This document shows positions 50,476 to 59,294 of a stretch of DNA of 64,000 bases, piece after piece. The notes beneath the pieces were generated by a model, which was not told the origin of the DNA, did not search any database, and was given only the letters and a program-made list of their open reading frames with translations. Position numbers and translations under genes: made by a program. The stretch is from Gemmatimonadota bacterium (GTDB taxonomy: Bacteria; 4572-55; J002), in NCBI GenBank assembly GCA_003697105.1, contig RFFQ01000095.1, positions 16,878 to 80,877 on the forward strand. The letters are read 5' to 3'. How positions within the stretch are numbered: position 1 is the first letter of the stretch; each line of letters opens with the position of its first letter.

Positions 50476-51567
50476 TTACTTGTTCTTTTGATAAAAAGTT
50501 TCCATGAAATCAACCAGTTTTTGCACGCCTTCTACGGGCATGGCGTTGTAGATCGATGCCCGCAGACCACCTACGGAACGGTGACCTTTTAGCGTCACCA
50601 ACCCTTCGGCTTGAGCTTCTGTAATGAAGGCTTTTTCAAGGTCTTCATTTGGCAAGCGCCACGTAACATTCATCCAGGAGCGGCTATCTGCCTCGGCAGT
50701 ACCCTTGAAGAAGTCTGGATGCTCATCGATTTTACCATAAATCAGGTCAAATTTCTCTTTGTTCCAGGCGCTGATCGTGTCTAGTCCACCGATGCTTTGG
50801 ATGTAGCGCAAGACTTCATTAATCACATAGATCGGAAAGCACGGCGGTGTGTTGAACATGGAGTCTTTTTCAATATAGGTTTTGTAGGTCAGCATCGTCG
50901 GTAGTCCATCAGCGATGCGATCCACCATGTCATCTCGAAGCAACACCAATGTCACCCCGGCGGGACCTAAATTTTTCTGCGCGCCGGCGTAAATCATGCC
51001 AAACGGGGTAAAATCGATCTTTTTATACATAATGTCGGATGACATATCAGCGATGATCGGGATACCTCCGGTATCCGGGATGGTGTGATATTGTGTTCCA
51101 AAAATTGTATTGTTGGTCGTGATATGTACAAAGCGAGCATTTTTATCGAGGTTCAATTCTTCTTGTTTGGGGATGCGGCGGTAAACACCATCTTCACCCT
51201 TTGTAGAAGCGGCAACACGGTACGATTTGCCCTGAATTTTGGCTTCTTTAATGGCTTTTGAGGACCACGAGCCGGTATCAATATAGTCAGCACTGCCTTC
51301 CCCCAAAAAATTCATCGGGATCATGGCGAATTGCATACTTGCTCCGCCGGTGGTGAATAAAATATGGAAATTTTCCGGAATTTCGTAAACCTCACGGAGC
51401 ATAATCTTGGTATCTTCAAAAATCTTCTTAAACTCTTTGCCGCGATGGCTCATTTCCATCACGCCCATACCCGTGCCTTGATAATCGATAAAATCGCGCT
51501 GAATCTGTTCAAGTGCAGGGAGCGGAAGTGTCGAGGGTCCCGCACTAAAGTTATATACACGTCCCAT
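50476..51567 (-). CDS. serC: Phosphoserine aminotransferase
   Basis: 363 residues. The N-terminal RVYNFSAGPSTLPLPALEQ is typical of SerC, followed by LFTTGGASMQFAMIPMN, DMSSDIMYKKIDF and YAGAQKNLGPAGVTLVLL with the PLP lysine. The C-terminal LKGHRSVGGLRASIYNAMP is also conserved. It makes 3-phosphoserine from 3-phosphohydroxypyruvate with glutamate. It lies 18 bp after serA, with which it shares a promoter in front of the DUF1015 gene. Confidence 0.97.
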   Translation of the reverse strand: MGRVYNFSAGPSTLPLPALEQIQRDFIDYQGTGMGVMEMSHRGKEFKKIFEDTKIMLREVYEIPENFHILFTTGGASMQFAMIPMNFLGEGSADYIDTGSWSSKAIKEAKIQGKSYRVAASTKGEDGVYRRIPKQEELNLDKNARFVHITTNNTIFGTQYHTIPDTGGIPIIADMSSDIMYKKIDFTPFGMIYAGAQKNLGPAGVTLVLLRDDMVDRIADGLPTMLTYKTYIEKDSMFNTPPCFPIYVINEVLRYIQSIGGLDTISAWNKEKFDLIYGKIDEHPDFFKGTAEADSRSWMNVTWRLPNEDLEKAFITEAQAEGLVTLKGHRSVGGLRASIYNAMPVEGVQKLVDFMETFYQKNK

Positions 51568-51585
51568 GGATAGATTCTCCTTATG

Positions 51586-52482
51586 TTAGAATTGGATGTG
51601 CTTGACCATTTCGATATAATCCCGAACCATATTTACCACAATATCGCTGATCCGCAGTAGATTTTCTTTGGAATTGGCGCCGATATGGGGCGTCATAATG
51701 ACGTTCGGAGCGGAAAGCAGCGGTGAATCCTTCGCCGGTGGATCACTCAGCCAGACATCGGTGGCGTAAGCGTGGACTTTACCACTTTTTAGCGCTTCTG
51801 CCATGTCGGCTTCATTCACCACTTCGCCCCGTGCCGTATTGATGATCGCGACACCATCTTTCATCATGGCAATCGTCTCTTTATTGATCATGCCGATGGT
51901 TTCCGGTACGGCGGGAACGTGCAACGAGATATAATCCGCATTCTTAACCGCTTCTTCCAGTTTCTCAAACATGATGATCTCGCGCACTTTGGGAGTATCT
52001 TTGGCGTAACCAATGACTTTCATCCCGAAAGCGTATGCCCGCTTAGCAACTTCTGACCCGATGTTTCCCGTCCCGATTAAACAGAGGGTTTTGGTATATA
52101 ATTCGGTACGTTTTAGGTTTTTCTTTTCCCATTTACCGGCTTTCATGCTCTCGTGGGCTTCGATAAGCCGTGTCGGGATGGAGAGCATCAGGGCAAATGC
52201 CAATTCTGCCACGGCTACCGAGGAGGCAGACGCCGTATTTTTAACGATGATGTTTTTCTCTTTAGCATACGCCAGATCGATATTATCCAAACCCACGCCT
52301 CCCCGAATAATCAACTTCAAATTTTTGGCTTGGTCAATATACTCTTTGGTGCATTTAGTTGCACTACGCACCAACACGATATCTGCTTCCGGCAGGCGCG
52401 ACTTATCCTCGGTGACGTCGCCATACGGTTCCAACCGTTGGGGTAAAGAGGGATCAAATTTATCAGAAATTAAAATTTTCAT
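51586..52482 (-). CDS. serA: D-3-phosphoglycerate dehydrogenase, short form
   Basis: 298 residues, without the C-terminal ACT regulatory domain of long SerA forms. The NAD-binding motif is TLCLIGTGNIGSEVAKRAYAFGMKVIGY, the catalytic Arg is in INTARGEVV, and the His acid is in NVIMTPHIGANS. It oxidises 3-phosphoglycerate, the first step of serine synthesis; lack of ACT domain suggests no direct serine feedback through that domain. The gene stands between DUF1015 and serC, a frequent grouping. Confidence 0.93.
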   Translation of the reverse strand: MKILISDKFDPSLPQRLEPYGDVTEDKSRLPEADIVLVRSATKCTKEYIDQAKNLKLIIRGGVGLDNIDLAYAKEKNIIVKNTASASSVAVAELAFALMLSIPTRLIEAHESMKAGKWEKKNLKRTELYTKTLCLIGTGNIGSEVAKRAYAFGMKVIGYAKDTPKVREIIMFEKLEEAVKNADYISLHVPAVPETIGMINKETIAMMKDGVAIINTARGEVVNEADMAEALKSGKVHAYATDVWLSDPPAKDSPLLSAPNVIMTPHIGANSKENLLRISDIVVNMVRDYIEMVKHIQF

Positions 52483-52545
52483 GATGACATCCTCACTAAC
52501 ATTAATGAGTCCATAAAATGTCGCAAGTTTAGGCTTGCGCTGAGT

Positions 52546-53796
52546 TTATTTCAACAGATGAACCACTAACCCGCTTCGTAGTTTAGGCTCAAACCACGTG
52601 GATTTGGGCGGCATAATTTTTCCAGCATCCGCGACATGGATTAAATCCTCAATGGAGGTGGGATACATGGAAAAGGCGACGGTGTAGCCTGTTTCGTTCA
52701 CCCGGCGTTCCAGTTCTTTCAATCCGCGAATCCCGCCTACAAAATCAATCCGGTCATCCGTCCGCGGGTCGCCGATTGCTAGCACCGGCTCAAGCACGTT
52801 GGCTTGCAAAATGTGTACATCCAGACGCTCAATGGGGTCCTCGGGGTTGAACGTGCCCGCTTTTGCCACCAACTTATACCAGGCCCCCTCCAAGAACATT
52901 CCAAAATGATGCTTATCTTCGGGGGCGTAGGGATCGGTGCCCCATTTTTCCACTTCAAACTTTTCGCGGATACGCTTTAGGAATTCATCTGCGGAGTGCC
53001 CGTTTAAATCCTTGACCACCCGATTATAATCTAAAATTTTGAGCTGGTTATGCGGAAATAACACGGCAAGGAAAAAATTAAACGGCTCTTCACCGGTGTA
53101 ATTGGGGAATTGCTGGCGTCGCATCACGCCCAGATTCGCCGCGGAGGCACTCCGGTGATGCCCATCGGCAACGTACATGGTGGATATCTGATCGGCAAAA
53201 AGCGCGGTGATGCGATCCATGACGGCGGTATCATCGATCACCCAAAACCGGTGATAGATGCCGTCTTCTGCCATAAAATCATTTTCCGGCTCGTGGTGTG
53301 TTTGCCAATCAGCAACCAGTTGATCGATTTCATCATGGGCGCGGTAGGTCAGAAAAACGGGACCCGCATTGCAATTGGTTACATCCAAATGGCGAGTACG
53401 ATCTTCTTCTTTGGCTTTACGGGTTAATTCGTGTTTTTTGATATGGTCATTAAGATAATCATCCACGGATGCCGCCACAACCAGCCCAACTTGTTTGTGG
53501 TCACCCATCTGCTGTTCGTATAAATAATAATGAGGGGTCTCATCTTGAACGAGTATCCCCTCTGCCATGAATTTTTGTAGATTTTCAGCCGCTTTGGCAT
53601 ATACCCGGTCATCATACAAGCTAATCGAGGGATCAAGATCGATTTCCGGTTTGTTGATATGCAAAAAACTATAAGGATTCCCTTTGGCTATCTCGCGAGC
53701 CTCTTCAGAATTGATTACATCATACGGGTAAGATGCCACTTTCGCGGCGAGTTCTTTCGGGGGACGAACCCCTTTGAAGGGTCGAATGTGAGCCAT
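52546..53796 (-). CDS. DUF1015 family protein, associated with serine biosynthesis
   Basis: 416 residues from the ATG at 53796, which has an AAAGGAGG site. IRPFKGVRPPKELAAKVASYPYDVINSEEAREIAKGNPYSFLHINKPEIDL is the DUF1015 N-terminus, and MYVADGHHRSASAANL plus the ARAxGxxxP-like core are typical. Its biochemical function is unknown to me, although it often sits beside serA and serC, so a role in serine or phosphoserine metabolism is likely; a kinase-like or regulatory activity is only a guess. It is the first gene of the operon and has a very good promoter. Confidence 0.88.
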   Translation of the reverse strand: MAHIRPFKGVRPPKELAAKVASYPYDVINSEEAREIAKGNPYSFLHINKPEIDLDPSISLYDDRVYAKAAENLQKFMAEGILVQDETPHYYLYEQQMGDHKQVGLVVAASVDDYLNDHIKKHELTRKAKEEDRTRHLDVTNCNAGPVFLTYRAHDEIDQLVADWQTHHEPENDFMAEDGIYHRFWVIDDTAVMDRITALFADQISTMYVADGHHRSASAANLGVMRRQQFPNYTGEEPFNFFLAVLFPHNQLKILDYNRVVKDLNGHSADEFLKRIREKFEVEKWGTDPYAPEDKHHFGMFLEGAWYKLVAKAGTFNPEDPIERLDVHILQANVLEPVLAIGDPRTDDRIDFVGGIRGLKELERRVNETGYTVAFSMYPTSIEDLIHVADAGKIMPPKSTWFEPKLRSGLVVHLLK

Positions 53797-53854
53797 ATAA
53801 CCTCCTTTCGGCGTAGAATCTGATAAAAAATTACTGTACCTAAAACTCCGAAAA

Positions 53855-53883
53855 ATATTACGGATTCCACCGGAAATTGTCAA
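53855..53883 (-). promoter_or_regulatory. Promoter of the DUF1015-serA-serC operon
   Basis: Minus strand: TTGACA (53878-53883), 17 bp, TAATAT (53855-53860), giving a leader of about 50 nt. It points away from another promoter 20 bp away. Confidence 0.85.
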
Positions 53884-53902
53884 TAAAAATCCCCCTTTGC
53901 TA

Positions 53903-53933
53903 TTGACAGAAATTCCGCTCGGGACGTTATTAT
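53903..53933 (+). promoter_or_regulatory. Promoter of the second DUF2723 gene
   Basis: TTGACA (53903-53908), 19 bp, TATTAT (53928-53933); an 18-bp alternative uses TTATTA. Leader of about 30 nt before the ATG at 53972. Confidence 0.6.
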
Positions 53934-53971
53934 CTAACCTATTTCAACCTCACAACATAACACCGGTATGT

Positions 53972-56080
53972 ATGGCACCAAAACGAGCACATCTTTTATT
54001 TTTTCTAAGCCTTTGGGGGTTTTATGTGTGGCTTCTTTGCCCAACACTTTATTGGGAGGATAGTGGCGAATTTATCGTCGCGGCGACTAATTTGGGTGTG
54101 GCGCACACACCCAGTCATCCCCTTTATGTTCTGTGGGGCAGGATTTTTTCGTTACTTCCATTGGGTTCGATTGCCTTCCGGTTAAACCTGATGTCCGCCG
54201 TATTTGCCGTCGGTACGGTGGTAGGGATCGCCTATTTACTGCCGAATCGATTCAATTTTTGGGGGGCACTGATTGCCGCCGTGACGGTACCCTATTGGGA
54301 GTTTGCCTTTGCTGCGGAAGTTTATACCCTTAATAATTTCCTTCTTTTTTGGTGTCTGTTTTTCCTGATTCGCTACCGGCTGACGGCAGAAGCACACCAA
54401 CTTTATGGCTTTGCCTTTTTTTATGGATTGGCGCTGACTAACAATCCGAGTCCTATCTTTTTCGCACCGATTTTTGCCCTTTTTTTACTGATTTTCCACT
54501 GGCGTTCTGGCGGTATCCGCGGGGGGGTTCTGGGGACGGCATTGGTTTGCTTTGTATTACCCTTAACGCTCTATGGCTATGCTCTAGTTCGCTCCCCCGT
54601 GGACCCGGTCCCGGATTGGGGCGATGCGGAATCCCTGAAAAATTGGTGGTGGTTGCTGAGCGGTAGTGAATTTGGACCGAAAGTGACCGCTGCCTCTGAT
54701 GTGCCGGAAACCGGATTTTGGCAGTCCGTGCTTCAATTTATACAAGATTTGCCGGCAACGCTCAATTGGGGCGTACTGGGGCTGGCGGGGATAGGTCTTG
54801 CGGTGCTTTTTACTACCCAACCTCTCATTTCAGGGGTGTTTGTTCTACTGGCAGGAATGAATGTTCTTTTTTCCTTCCGGTTCTGGGGGGTGAGTTTTGC
54901 GTTACCGGGCTATCTAGGGATATTTTATTTACTTTCGGCGGTTTTTGCAGGTTATGGGGCATCGTTTCTGATCCAGCGGTTTCGGTGTTTTTCTCCTATC
55001 GTCCGGGGGGTTATGTGGGCTGGTCTGGTGGGGTTGGTGGTGCCTAATGCGCTTCAATTGATCGAACAACATCCGGCACGAAAAACATCGGCGTATCATT
55101 ATAGCCGGGGGGTGCTGGCATCGATTCCTGAAGCGTCTAATGTCATCTATTTGACCGAGAACACCATCGATTGGTTTGGAGTATTGTATTTACAAGTGAT
55201 CGAGCGTCGCCGGGAAGCTGTGGTGACGGTCTATGCTCCCTATTTACGCTATCACTGGTACCGGACGCAGGTGGGTGCGGGTTATCCTGCTTTGGTGGTG
55301 CCGGCGGAGGGGGGGATTCATTCTTTTTGTAATGAAAATTTACATAATTTCAGGATCGTCTATACTCCAGACCAAACGTTTGCTTTACCACCGCGCCAAA
55401 CGCGTATTCGTGGCTTGGTGTATGAGCTTTTACCGGCGCCGTCTCGTTCCCCGCATGATCGGAATTTAGGCGATTACACCTTCGCCCGAATCAATGATGG
55501 CTCCGAGGCGGTTAAACGACGATATTCCTTGCTTCATGGCTACCGGGGTGACTTTCTCCTCCGCCGGAACCAACCGGGTTTAGCACTTCGAGAATACCGG
55601 CAAGCCATTCAAATCGACCCGGAAAATGCGAAATTACACTATAATTTAGGGGTGGTGTACCAACAACAGAATGCCACTGACCTTGCCAGACAGGCGTACC
55701 GGCATGCGATAGCCTTAAATGCGAACTTTGCACCCGCCTATTATAATTTGGGTACACTGGCTCAAGATCAAAACGATTTTGCTCAGGCAGAAGCATACTA
55801 CCGACAGGCAATTGAACGCGACCCCACCTATGCGCGGGCGTATGATGCTTTAGGTGACCTGTATCTGCGTCAACGCCGTTTTGATGTTGCTCAGCAAATG
55901 TATCTTCATGCTATTGAAGTCGATTCTACGTATGCAGATGCGTATAAAGCACTCGGTTTATTGAGCTTTCATATTTTCCACCAACCCCGGCAAGCCCGTT
56001 TGTATTTGGAGCACTATCTCCAACTCCGCCCCCATACTCAGGAGGAAGAGGTACGTTCGGTGTTGAAGTCCTTGCCATAA
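53972..56080 (+). CDS. DUF2723 membrane protein with C-terminal TPRs, second copy
   Basis: 702 residues from the ATG at 53972; the longer frame from a TTG at 53897 begins inside the promoter. The signature LYWEDSGEFIVAATNLGVAHTPSHPLYVLWGRIFSLLP with Asp-Ser-Gly-Glu marks DUF2723, followed by about ten membrane helices. The soluble part ends in four TPRs from about residue 530 (GLALREYRQAIQIDPENAKLHYNLGVVY and repeats). It is shorter than the 1026-residue copy at 30002-33082 and diverged from it. By analogy with TMEM260 it may be a GT-C type protein or envelope glycosyltransferase; this is inferred. It transcribes away from the serine operon. Confidence 0.83.
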   Translation: MAPKRAHLLFFLSLWGFYVWLLCPTLYWEDSGEFIVAATNLGVAHTPSHPLYVLWGRIFSLLPLGSIAFRLNLMSAVFAVGTVVGIAYLLPNRFNFWGALIAAVTVPYWEFAFAAEVYTLNNFLLFWCLFFLIRYRLTAEAHQLYGFAFFYGLALTNNPSPIFFAPIFALFLLIFHWRSGGIRGGVLGTALVCFVLPLTLYGYALVRSPVDPVPDWGDAESLKNWWWLLSGSEFGPKVTAASDVPETGFWQSVLQFIQDLPATLNWGVLGLAGIGLAVLFTTQPLISGVFVLLAGMNVLFSFRFWGVSFALPGYLGIFYLLSAVFAGYGASFLIQRFRCFSPIVRGVMWAGLVGLVVPNALQLIEQHPARKTSAYHYSRGVLASIPEASNVIYLTENTIDWFGVLYLQVIERRREAVVTVYAPYLRYHWYRTQVGAGYPALVVPAEGGIHSFCNENLHNFRIVYTPDQTFALPPRQTRIRGLVYELLPAPSRSPHDRNLGDYTFARINDGSEAVKRRYSLLHGYRGDFLLRRNQPGLALREYRQAIQIDPENAKLHYNLGVVYQQQNATDLARQAYRHAIALNANFAPAYYNLGTLAQDQNDFAQAEAYYRQAIERDPTYARAYDALGDLYLRQRRFDVAQQMYLHAIEVDSTYADAYKALGLLSFHIFHQPRQARLYLEHYLQLRPHTQEEEVRSVLKSLP

Positions 56081-56125
56081 ACCATGATTTTGGGGGTGGC
56101 AGGCTTCAAAATCAAATTTTCTCCC

Positions 56126-56154
56126 TTGACAGTTCTGATGGTGGGTTTTATATT
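56126..56154 (+). promoter_or_regulatory. Strong promoter of the leader-ABC exporter cassette
   Basis: TTGACA (56126-56131), exactly 17 bp, TATATT (56149-56154), 46 bp after the DUF2723 stop. Transcription should start near 56161, about 390 nt before the first exporter gene. Confidence 0.8.
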
Positions 56155-56195
56155 CGGCTAACTTGCAGTAAAACTCGATTTTTTGAGGAATTATA

Positions 56196-56348
56196 ATGAT
56201 AATCCGTATGAATCATTTTCACTTTAATCTCTGGCACATGAAAGGGTGCGTTTTCATGATGAACATGAACGCTAATTTTTGTTCCCTTCGCCGGCTGGTA
56301 CCTACCGGCGATATTGGTGTTTCAGGGGAGGAGTCTATCCATCGGTGA
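56196..56348 (+). CDS. Leader peptide ORF upstream of the ABC exporter
   Basis: A 50-codon frame with a GAGG site seven bases before the ATG, about 35 nt after the expected start of transcription. The peptide begins MIIRMNHFHFNLWHMKGCVF and is rich in Met (6), Asn (5), His (4) and Phe (4), with a cluster of HFHFNLWH at positions 7-14. A short G/C-rich hairpin (tcgccgg 56288-56294 with ccggcga 56305-56311) lies inside the second half, and two terminator hairpins follow its stop. This is the layout of a regulatory leader peptide whose translation controls read-through. It is not a known protein to me. Confidence 0.6.
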   Translation: MIIRMNHFHFNLWHMKGCVFMMNMNANFCSLRRLVPTGDIGVSGEESIHR

Positions 56349-56377
56349 GATTCAGCGGTAACTAAGAGATTGAGCAC

Positions 56378-56421
56378 AAGCCACGGATATGACTTCTACC
56401 GTATCCGTGGCTTATTTTGTT
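56378..56421 (+). terminator. Leader terminator hairpin 1
   Basis: aagccacggata (56378-56389) pairs perfectly with tatccgtggctt (56402-56413) around 12 nt, followed by ATTTTGTTT. It starts 30 nt after the stop of the leader ORF and lies between the cassette promoter and its first gene. Confidence 0.8.
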
Positions 56422-56447
56422 TAAACGGCAACCTCTCTTGGGTTGGT

Positions 56448-56488
56448 AAGCCACGGATTCAAATACTGAGTCCGTGGCTTTTCTTTTT
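56448..56488 (+). terminator. Leader terminator hairpin 2, same stem as hairpin 1
   Basis: aagccacgga (56448-56457) pairs with tccgtggctt (56471-56480), followed by TTCTTTTT. Its arms are identical in ten bases to those of hairpin 1, so the arms of the two hairpins can also pair with each other and form alternative structures. No promoter is visible between this site and the ATG at 56551. Confidence 0.8.
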
Positions 56489-56550
56489 GGTGTGATCTAC
56501 GAAATCGGGATTTGTACTCATCATTTAACATCCAAAATGGAGATAGAACA

Positions 56551-58431
56551 ATGGGTCACAAGCTCAAACAACTTTGGCGTTTGATGCAGGGTGAAGAAAA
56601 ACGGTACTGGGGAGCGATTTTAGCACTCGGTTTTGCTACTGTATTTGTATTTATGGTGCCGCTGGTGGTACGGATCACCATTGATTCGATCATCGGTGAT
56701 AAACCCCTTGATGCGCCCGGCTGGATTGTCTCCGCCATTCACCGGGTGGGGGGCGTTGAGTTTTTGCAACACCATTTATGGGTGATTGCCTTGATAATGG
56801 TTGTGTTGACCGCCGGACAGGGCGTGTTCATGTATCTTAAAGGTCGTTGGTCGGCAGAAGCAGCAGAATCTATGGCAAAACGACTGCGAGAGCAGTTATA
56901 CGACCATTTACAAAAACTCCCATTTGCCTACCATTCCCGGGCGGAAACCGGTGACCTCATTCAGCGGTGTACCTCGGACGTAGAGACGATCCGCCGCTTT
57001 TTTGCGGTGCAATTTGTGGAAGTAGGACGGGCGCTAATGATGCTTGCGTTGGTCTTGCCCATTATGCTTTCCTTAGATGTGCAGATGACTCTGGTGGCAA
57101 TGGCGGCGGTGCCGGTTATTATTGCTTTTGCCGTCTTCTTTTTCATTAAAGTGAAAGCCGCTTTTCAACTTTCGGATGAAGCTGAAGGTGAACTTTCTAC
57201 CGTGTTGCAGGAAAATTTAACCGGTATTCGTGTGGTACGGGCGTTTGCGCGGCATGATTATGAAATCGATAAATTTGATGCGAAAAATGTTGATTTTCGG
57301 GATAAAACATACCGTTTGATTACCCTGTTAGCACTGTATTGGGGGCTTTCGGATTTAATTTGTCTAAGCCAGATTGCGGCAGTGCTTGTTGCGGGGGCAT
57401 ACTTTGCTACACAAGGCACGCTGACGCTGGGCACCGTGGTTGTGTTTGTCACGTATGAGGGGATGTTGTTGTGGCCTATCCGTCACATGGGACGGGTACT
57501 GACCGATATGGGCAAAGCGTTAGTCTCTATCGGGCGAATTCAGGAGATTCTGGATGAACCTCAAGAGGATATGCTCCAGGGGTATCCACCTGAGGGACAT
57601 GATACATTGAAAGGTGAGTTGGTTTTTGACCGGTTGTCGTTTGGTTATACTCCAGATTTGCCGGTGTTGAAGGAGGTTTCCTTCCGCATTCAACCGGGAC
57701 AAACTGTGGCGATCATGGGTCCCACAGGAGCGGGTAAATCGACTCTCGTCAACCTAATTCCGCGCCTGTATGATTACCAGCAGGGTTCTATCCGGCTGGA
57801 TGGGCGTGAATTGAACACGTATGACCGTCACTGGCTACGCCAACAAATCGCGATTGTCCTCCAGGAGCCTTTTTTGTACTCCAAAACGATCCGTGACAAC
57901 ATCCGCTTGAGCCGCAAAAGTGCACCAGACCGCGAGGTGTATGACGCCGCTTCGGTTGCATCGATTCATGACGTCATCCTTGATTTTGAAAAAGGGTATG
58001 ATACCGCGGTGGGAGAGCGGGGGGTAACGCTTTCCGGTGGGCAGAAACAGCGGATTGCGATCGCCCGGGCAATTTTGCAAAATGCCCCCATCCTCATTTT
58101 TGATGATTCGCTCAGTGCGGTGGATACCGAAACTGAAGCCAAGATTCAACGGGCATTGGCGCAACGAGCCGGACGGGCAACAACGATCATCATTGCGCAC
58201 CGCTTGACGACGGTGAAACATGCGGATTTGATTCTGGTACTGGAAGACGGGCGGGTAACGCAAATTGGTAATCATGACCAACTTATGCGGCAAGATGGCT
58301 TATACCGCCGCATCTGGAACATCCAACATGCTTTGGAGCAGGATATTGCCGATGAAATCGGTGAATCGAACGAATTTTATCCGGTGGATGATGATTCCCG
58401 GATCGATGAACCGGTCTTAACCCGTTCGTAA
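56551..58431 (+). CDS. ABC exporter half-transporter 1 (degenerate Walker B)
   Basis: 627 residues from the ATG at 56551 (GGAG site). An N-terminal six-helix type IV exporter domain (residues about 20-330) is followed by an NBD with Walker A GPTGAGKST (390-398), signature LSGGQKQ (494 on), Walker B ILIFDDSLSAVD and H-loop IAHRL. The catalytic Glu after Walker B is replaced by Asp519, as in the degenerate subunit of heterodimeric exporters such as BmrCD or TM287/288. The signature is canonical. The partner is probably the product of 59956-61851, which has the opposite pattern. Substrates are likely drugs, lipids or peptides. Expression is behind the leader described upstream. Confidence 0.9.
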   Translation: MGHKLKQLWRLMQGEEKRYWGAILALGFATVFVFMVPLVVRITIDSIIGDKPLDAPGWIVSAIHRVGGVEFLQHHLWVIALIMVVLTAGQGVFMYLKGRWSAEAAESMAKRLREQLYDHLQKLPFAYHSRAETGDLIQRCTSDVETIRRFFAVQFVEVGRALMMLALVLPIMLSLDVQMTLVAMAAVPVIIAFAVFFFIKVKAAFQLSDEAEGELSTVLQENLTGIRVVRAFARHDYEIDKFDAKNVDFRDKTYRLITLLALYWGLSDLICLSQIAAVLVAGAYFATQGTLTLGTVVVFVTYEGMLLWPIRHMGRVLTDMGKALVSIGRIQEILDEPQEDMLQGYPPEGHDTLKGELVFDRLSFGYTPDLPVLKEVSFRIQPGQTVAIMGPTGAGKSTLVNLIPRLYDYQQGSIRLDGRELNTYDRHWLRQQIAIVLQEPFLYSKTIRDNIRLSRKSAPDREVYDAASVASIHDVILDFEKGYDTAVGERGVTLSGGQKQRIAIARAILQNAPILIFDDSLSAVDTETEAKIQRALAQRAGRATTIIIAHRLTTVKHADLILVLEDGRVTQIGNHDQLMRQDGLYRRIWNIQHALEQDIADEIGESNEFYPVDDDSRIDEPVLTRS

Positions 58432-58517
58432 GGGGGGACGTGACGCCACTCACCCATTTTGATCTAGTTGTTTTAGGATTGTCCGTTATTTTTGCCCTAT
58501 TTAATCCGGAGGGGATG

Positions 58518-59291
58518 ATGAAAAAAGCATTCAAAACCACTTTTGATGAGATCCCAGCCTTGTATGATGAAGTTCGTCCAACGTATCCAGCACCTTTAAT
58601 CGAGGATATTATCACGTTGTCAAATTTGCGGGACAACGCCTCGATTGTTGAGATTGGGTGCGGAACAGGTCAGGCGACAACGCCTTTTTTAGAACGGGGT
58701 TATTCCGTGCTCGCAGTGGAGTTAGGGCAACATCTGGCGGAATTTACCCGGCAAAAATTTGCAAATTATGCCCATTTTGCTGTTGAAGTGGCGAGTTTTG
58801 AAGCGTGGCAACCCCCAGATTCGCAATTTGATCTGTTGATCGCCGGGCAGGTGTTCCACTGGATTGAACCGGAATTGGGGTTGAACAAAGCGGCATCCAT
58901 CTTAAAGCCGAATGGGTCGATTGCCCTCTTTTGGAATACAGATGTCTCTTGGGAAACGCCGTTTTACCACGCAACAAACGCCATCTATGAACGTTTCTAT
59001 GTGGAACGTCCTAAAGCCCAAAAACCGGGTACAGGGTCGGATTTATACGCCGAACATCTCGCCCAACATCCTGACTTTATAAAATTTCAGACCCGTATCT
59101 ATCCGTGGCAGGAAACGTACACCAAAGAACGGTACTTTAAACTATTGGATACCTTTTCCCCGCACCGGGTTCTTGAACCGGAGGTACGGCATCAATTTTA
59201 TGATGAACTGGCACAAGTGGTTGACCAATTTGGGGGAAATGTTACTCGATTTTATGAAGCTGTATTGCTCATCGCTAAACGAAAGGACTAA
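58518..59291 (+). CDS. Class I SAM-dependent methyltransferase inside the exporter cassette
   Basis: 257 residues from the ATG at 58518; the GGAGG site five bases upstream favours it over the ATG at 58515. IVEIGCGTGQATTPFLERG is motif I, FDLLIAGQVFHWIEPELGLNKAASILKPNGSIALFW is the motif around post-I and II, and the rest matches the Methyltransf_11/trans-aconitate-methyltransferase-like group. The substrate is unknown; it may be a drug, a metabolite or an rRNA-like target, but there are no RNA-binding extensions. It lies 86 bp after exporter gene 1 and 3 bp before the acetyltransferase, so it belongs to the cassette transcript. Confidence 0.85.
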   Translation: MKKAFKTTFDEIPALYDEVRPTYPAPLIEDIITLSNLRDNASIVEIGCGTGQATTPFLERGYSVLAVELGQHLAEFTRQKFANYAHFAVEVASFEAWQPPDSQFDLLIAGQVFHWIEPELGLNKAASILKPNGSIALFWNTDVSWETPFYHATNAIYERFYVERPKAQKPGTGSDLYAEHLAQHPDFIKFQTRIYPWQETYTKERYFKLLDTFSPHRVLEPEVRHQFYDELAQVVDQFGGNVTRFYEAVLLIAKRKD

Positions 59292-59294
59292 CTC

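Noticed and set aside
56196-56348. Leader ORF as a histidine or tryptophan biosynthesis leader
   Set aside because: The His, Phe and Trp codons are suggestive, but the genes behind it are an exporter cassette and no amino-acid biosynthesis genes follow; kept only as one possible sensing mode.
56378-56480. Repeated AAGCCACGGA/TCCGTGGCTT units as a CRISPR-like or mobile repeat
   Set aside because: Only two copies, each part of its own terminator hairpin with a T tail; no spacer array and no cas genes.
58283-58636. Minus-strand ORF between exporter 1 and the methyltransferase
   Set aside because: It overlaps both plus-strand genes and lacks a ribosome-binding site.
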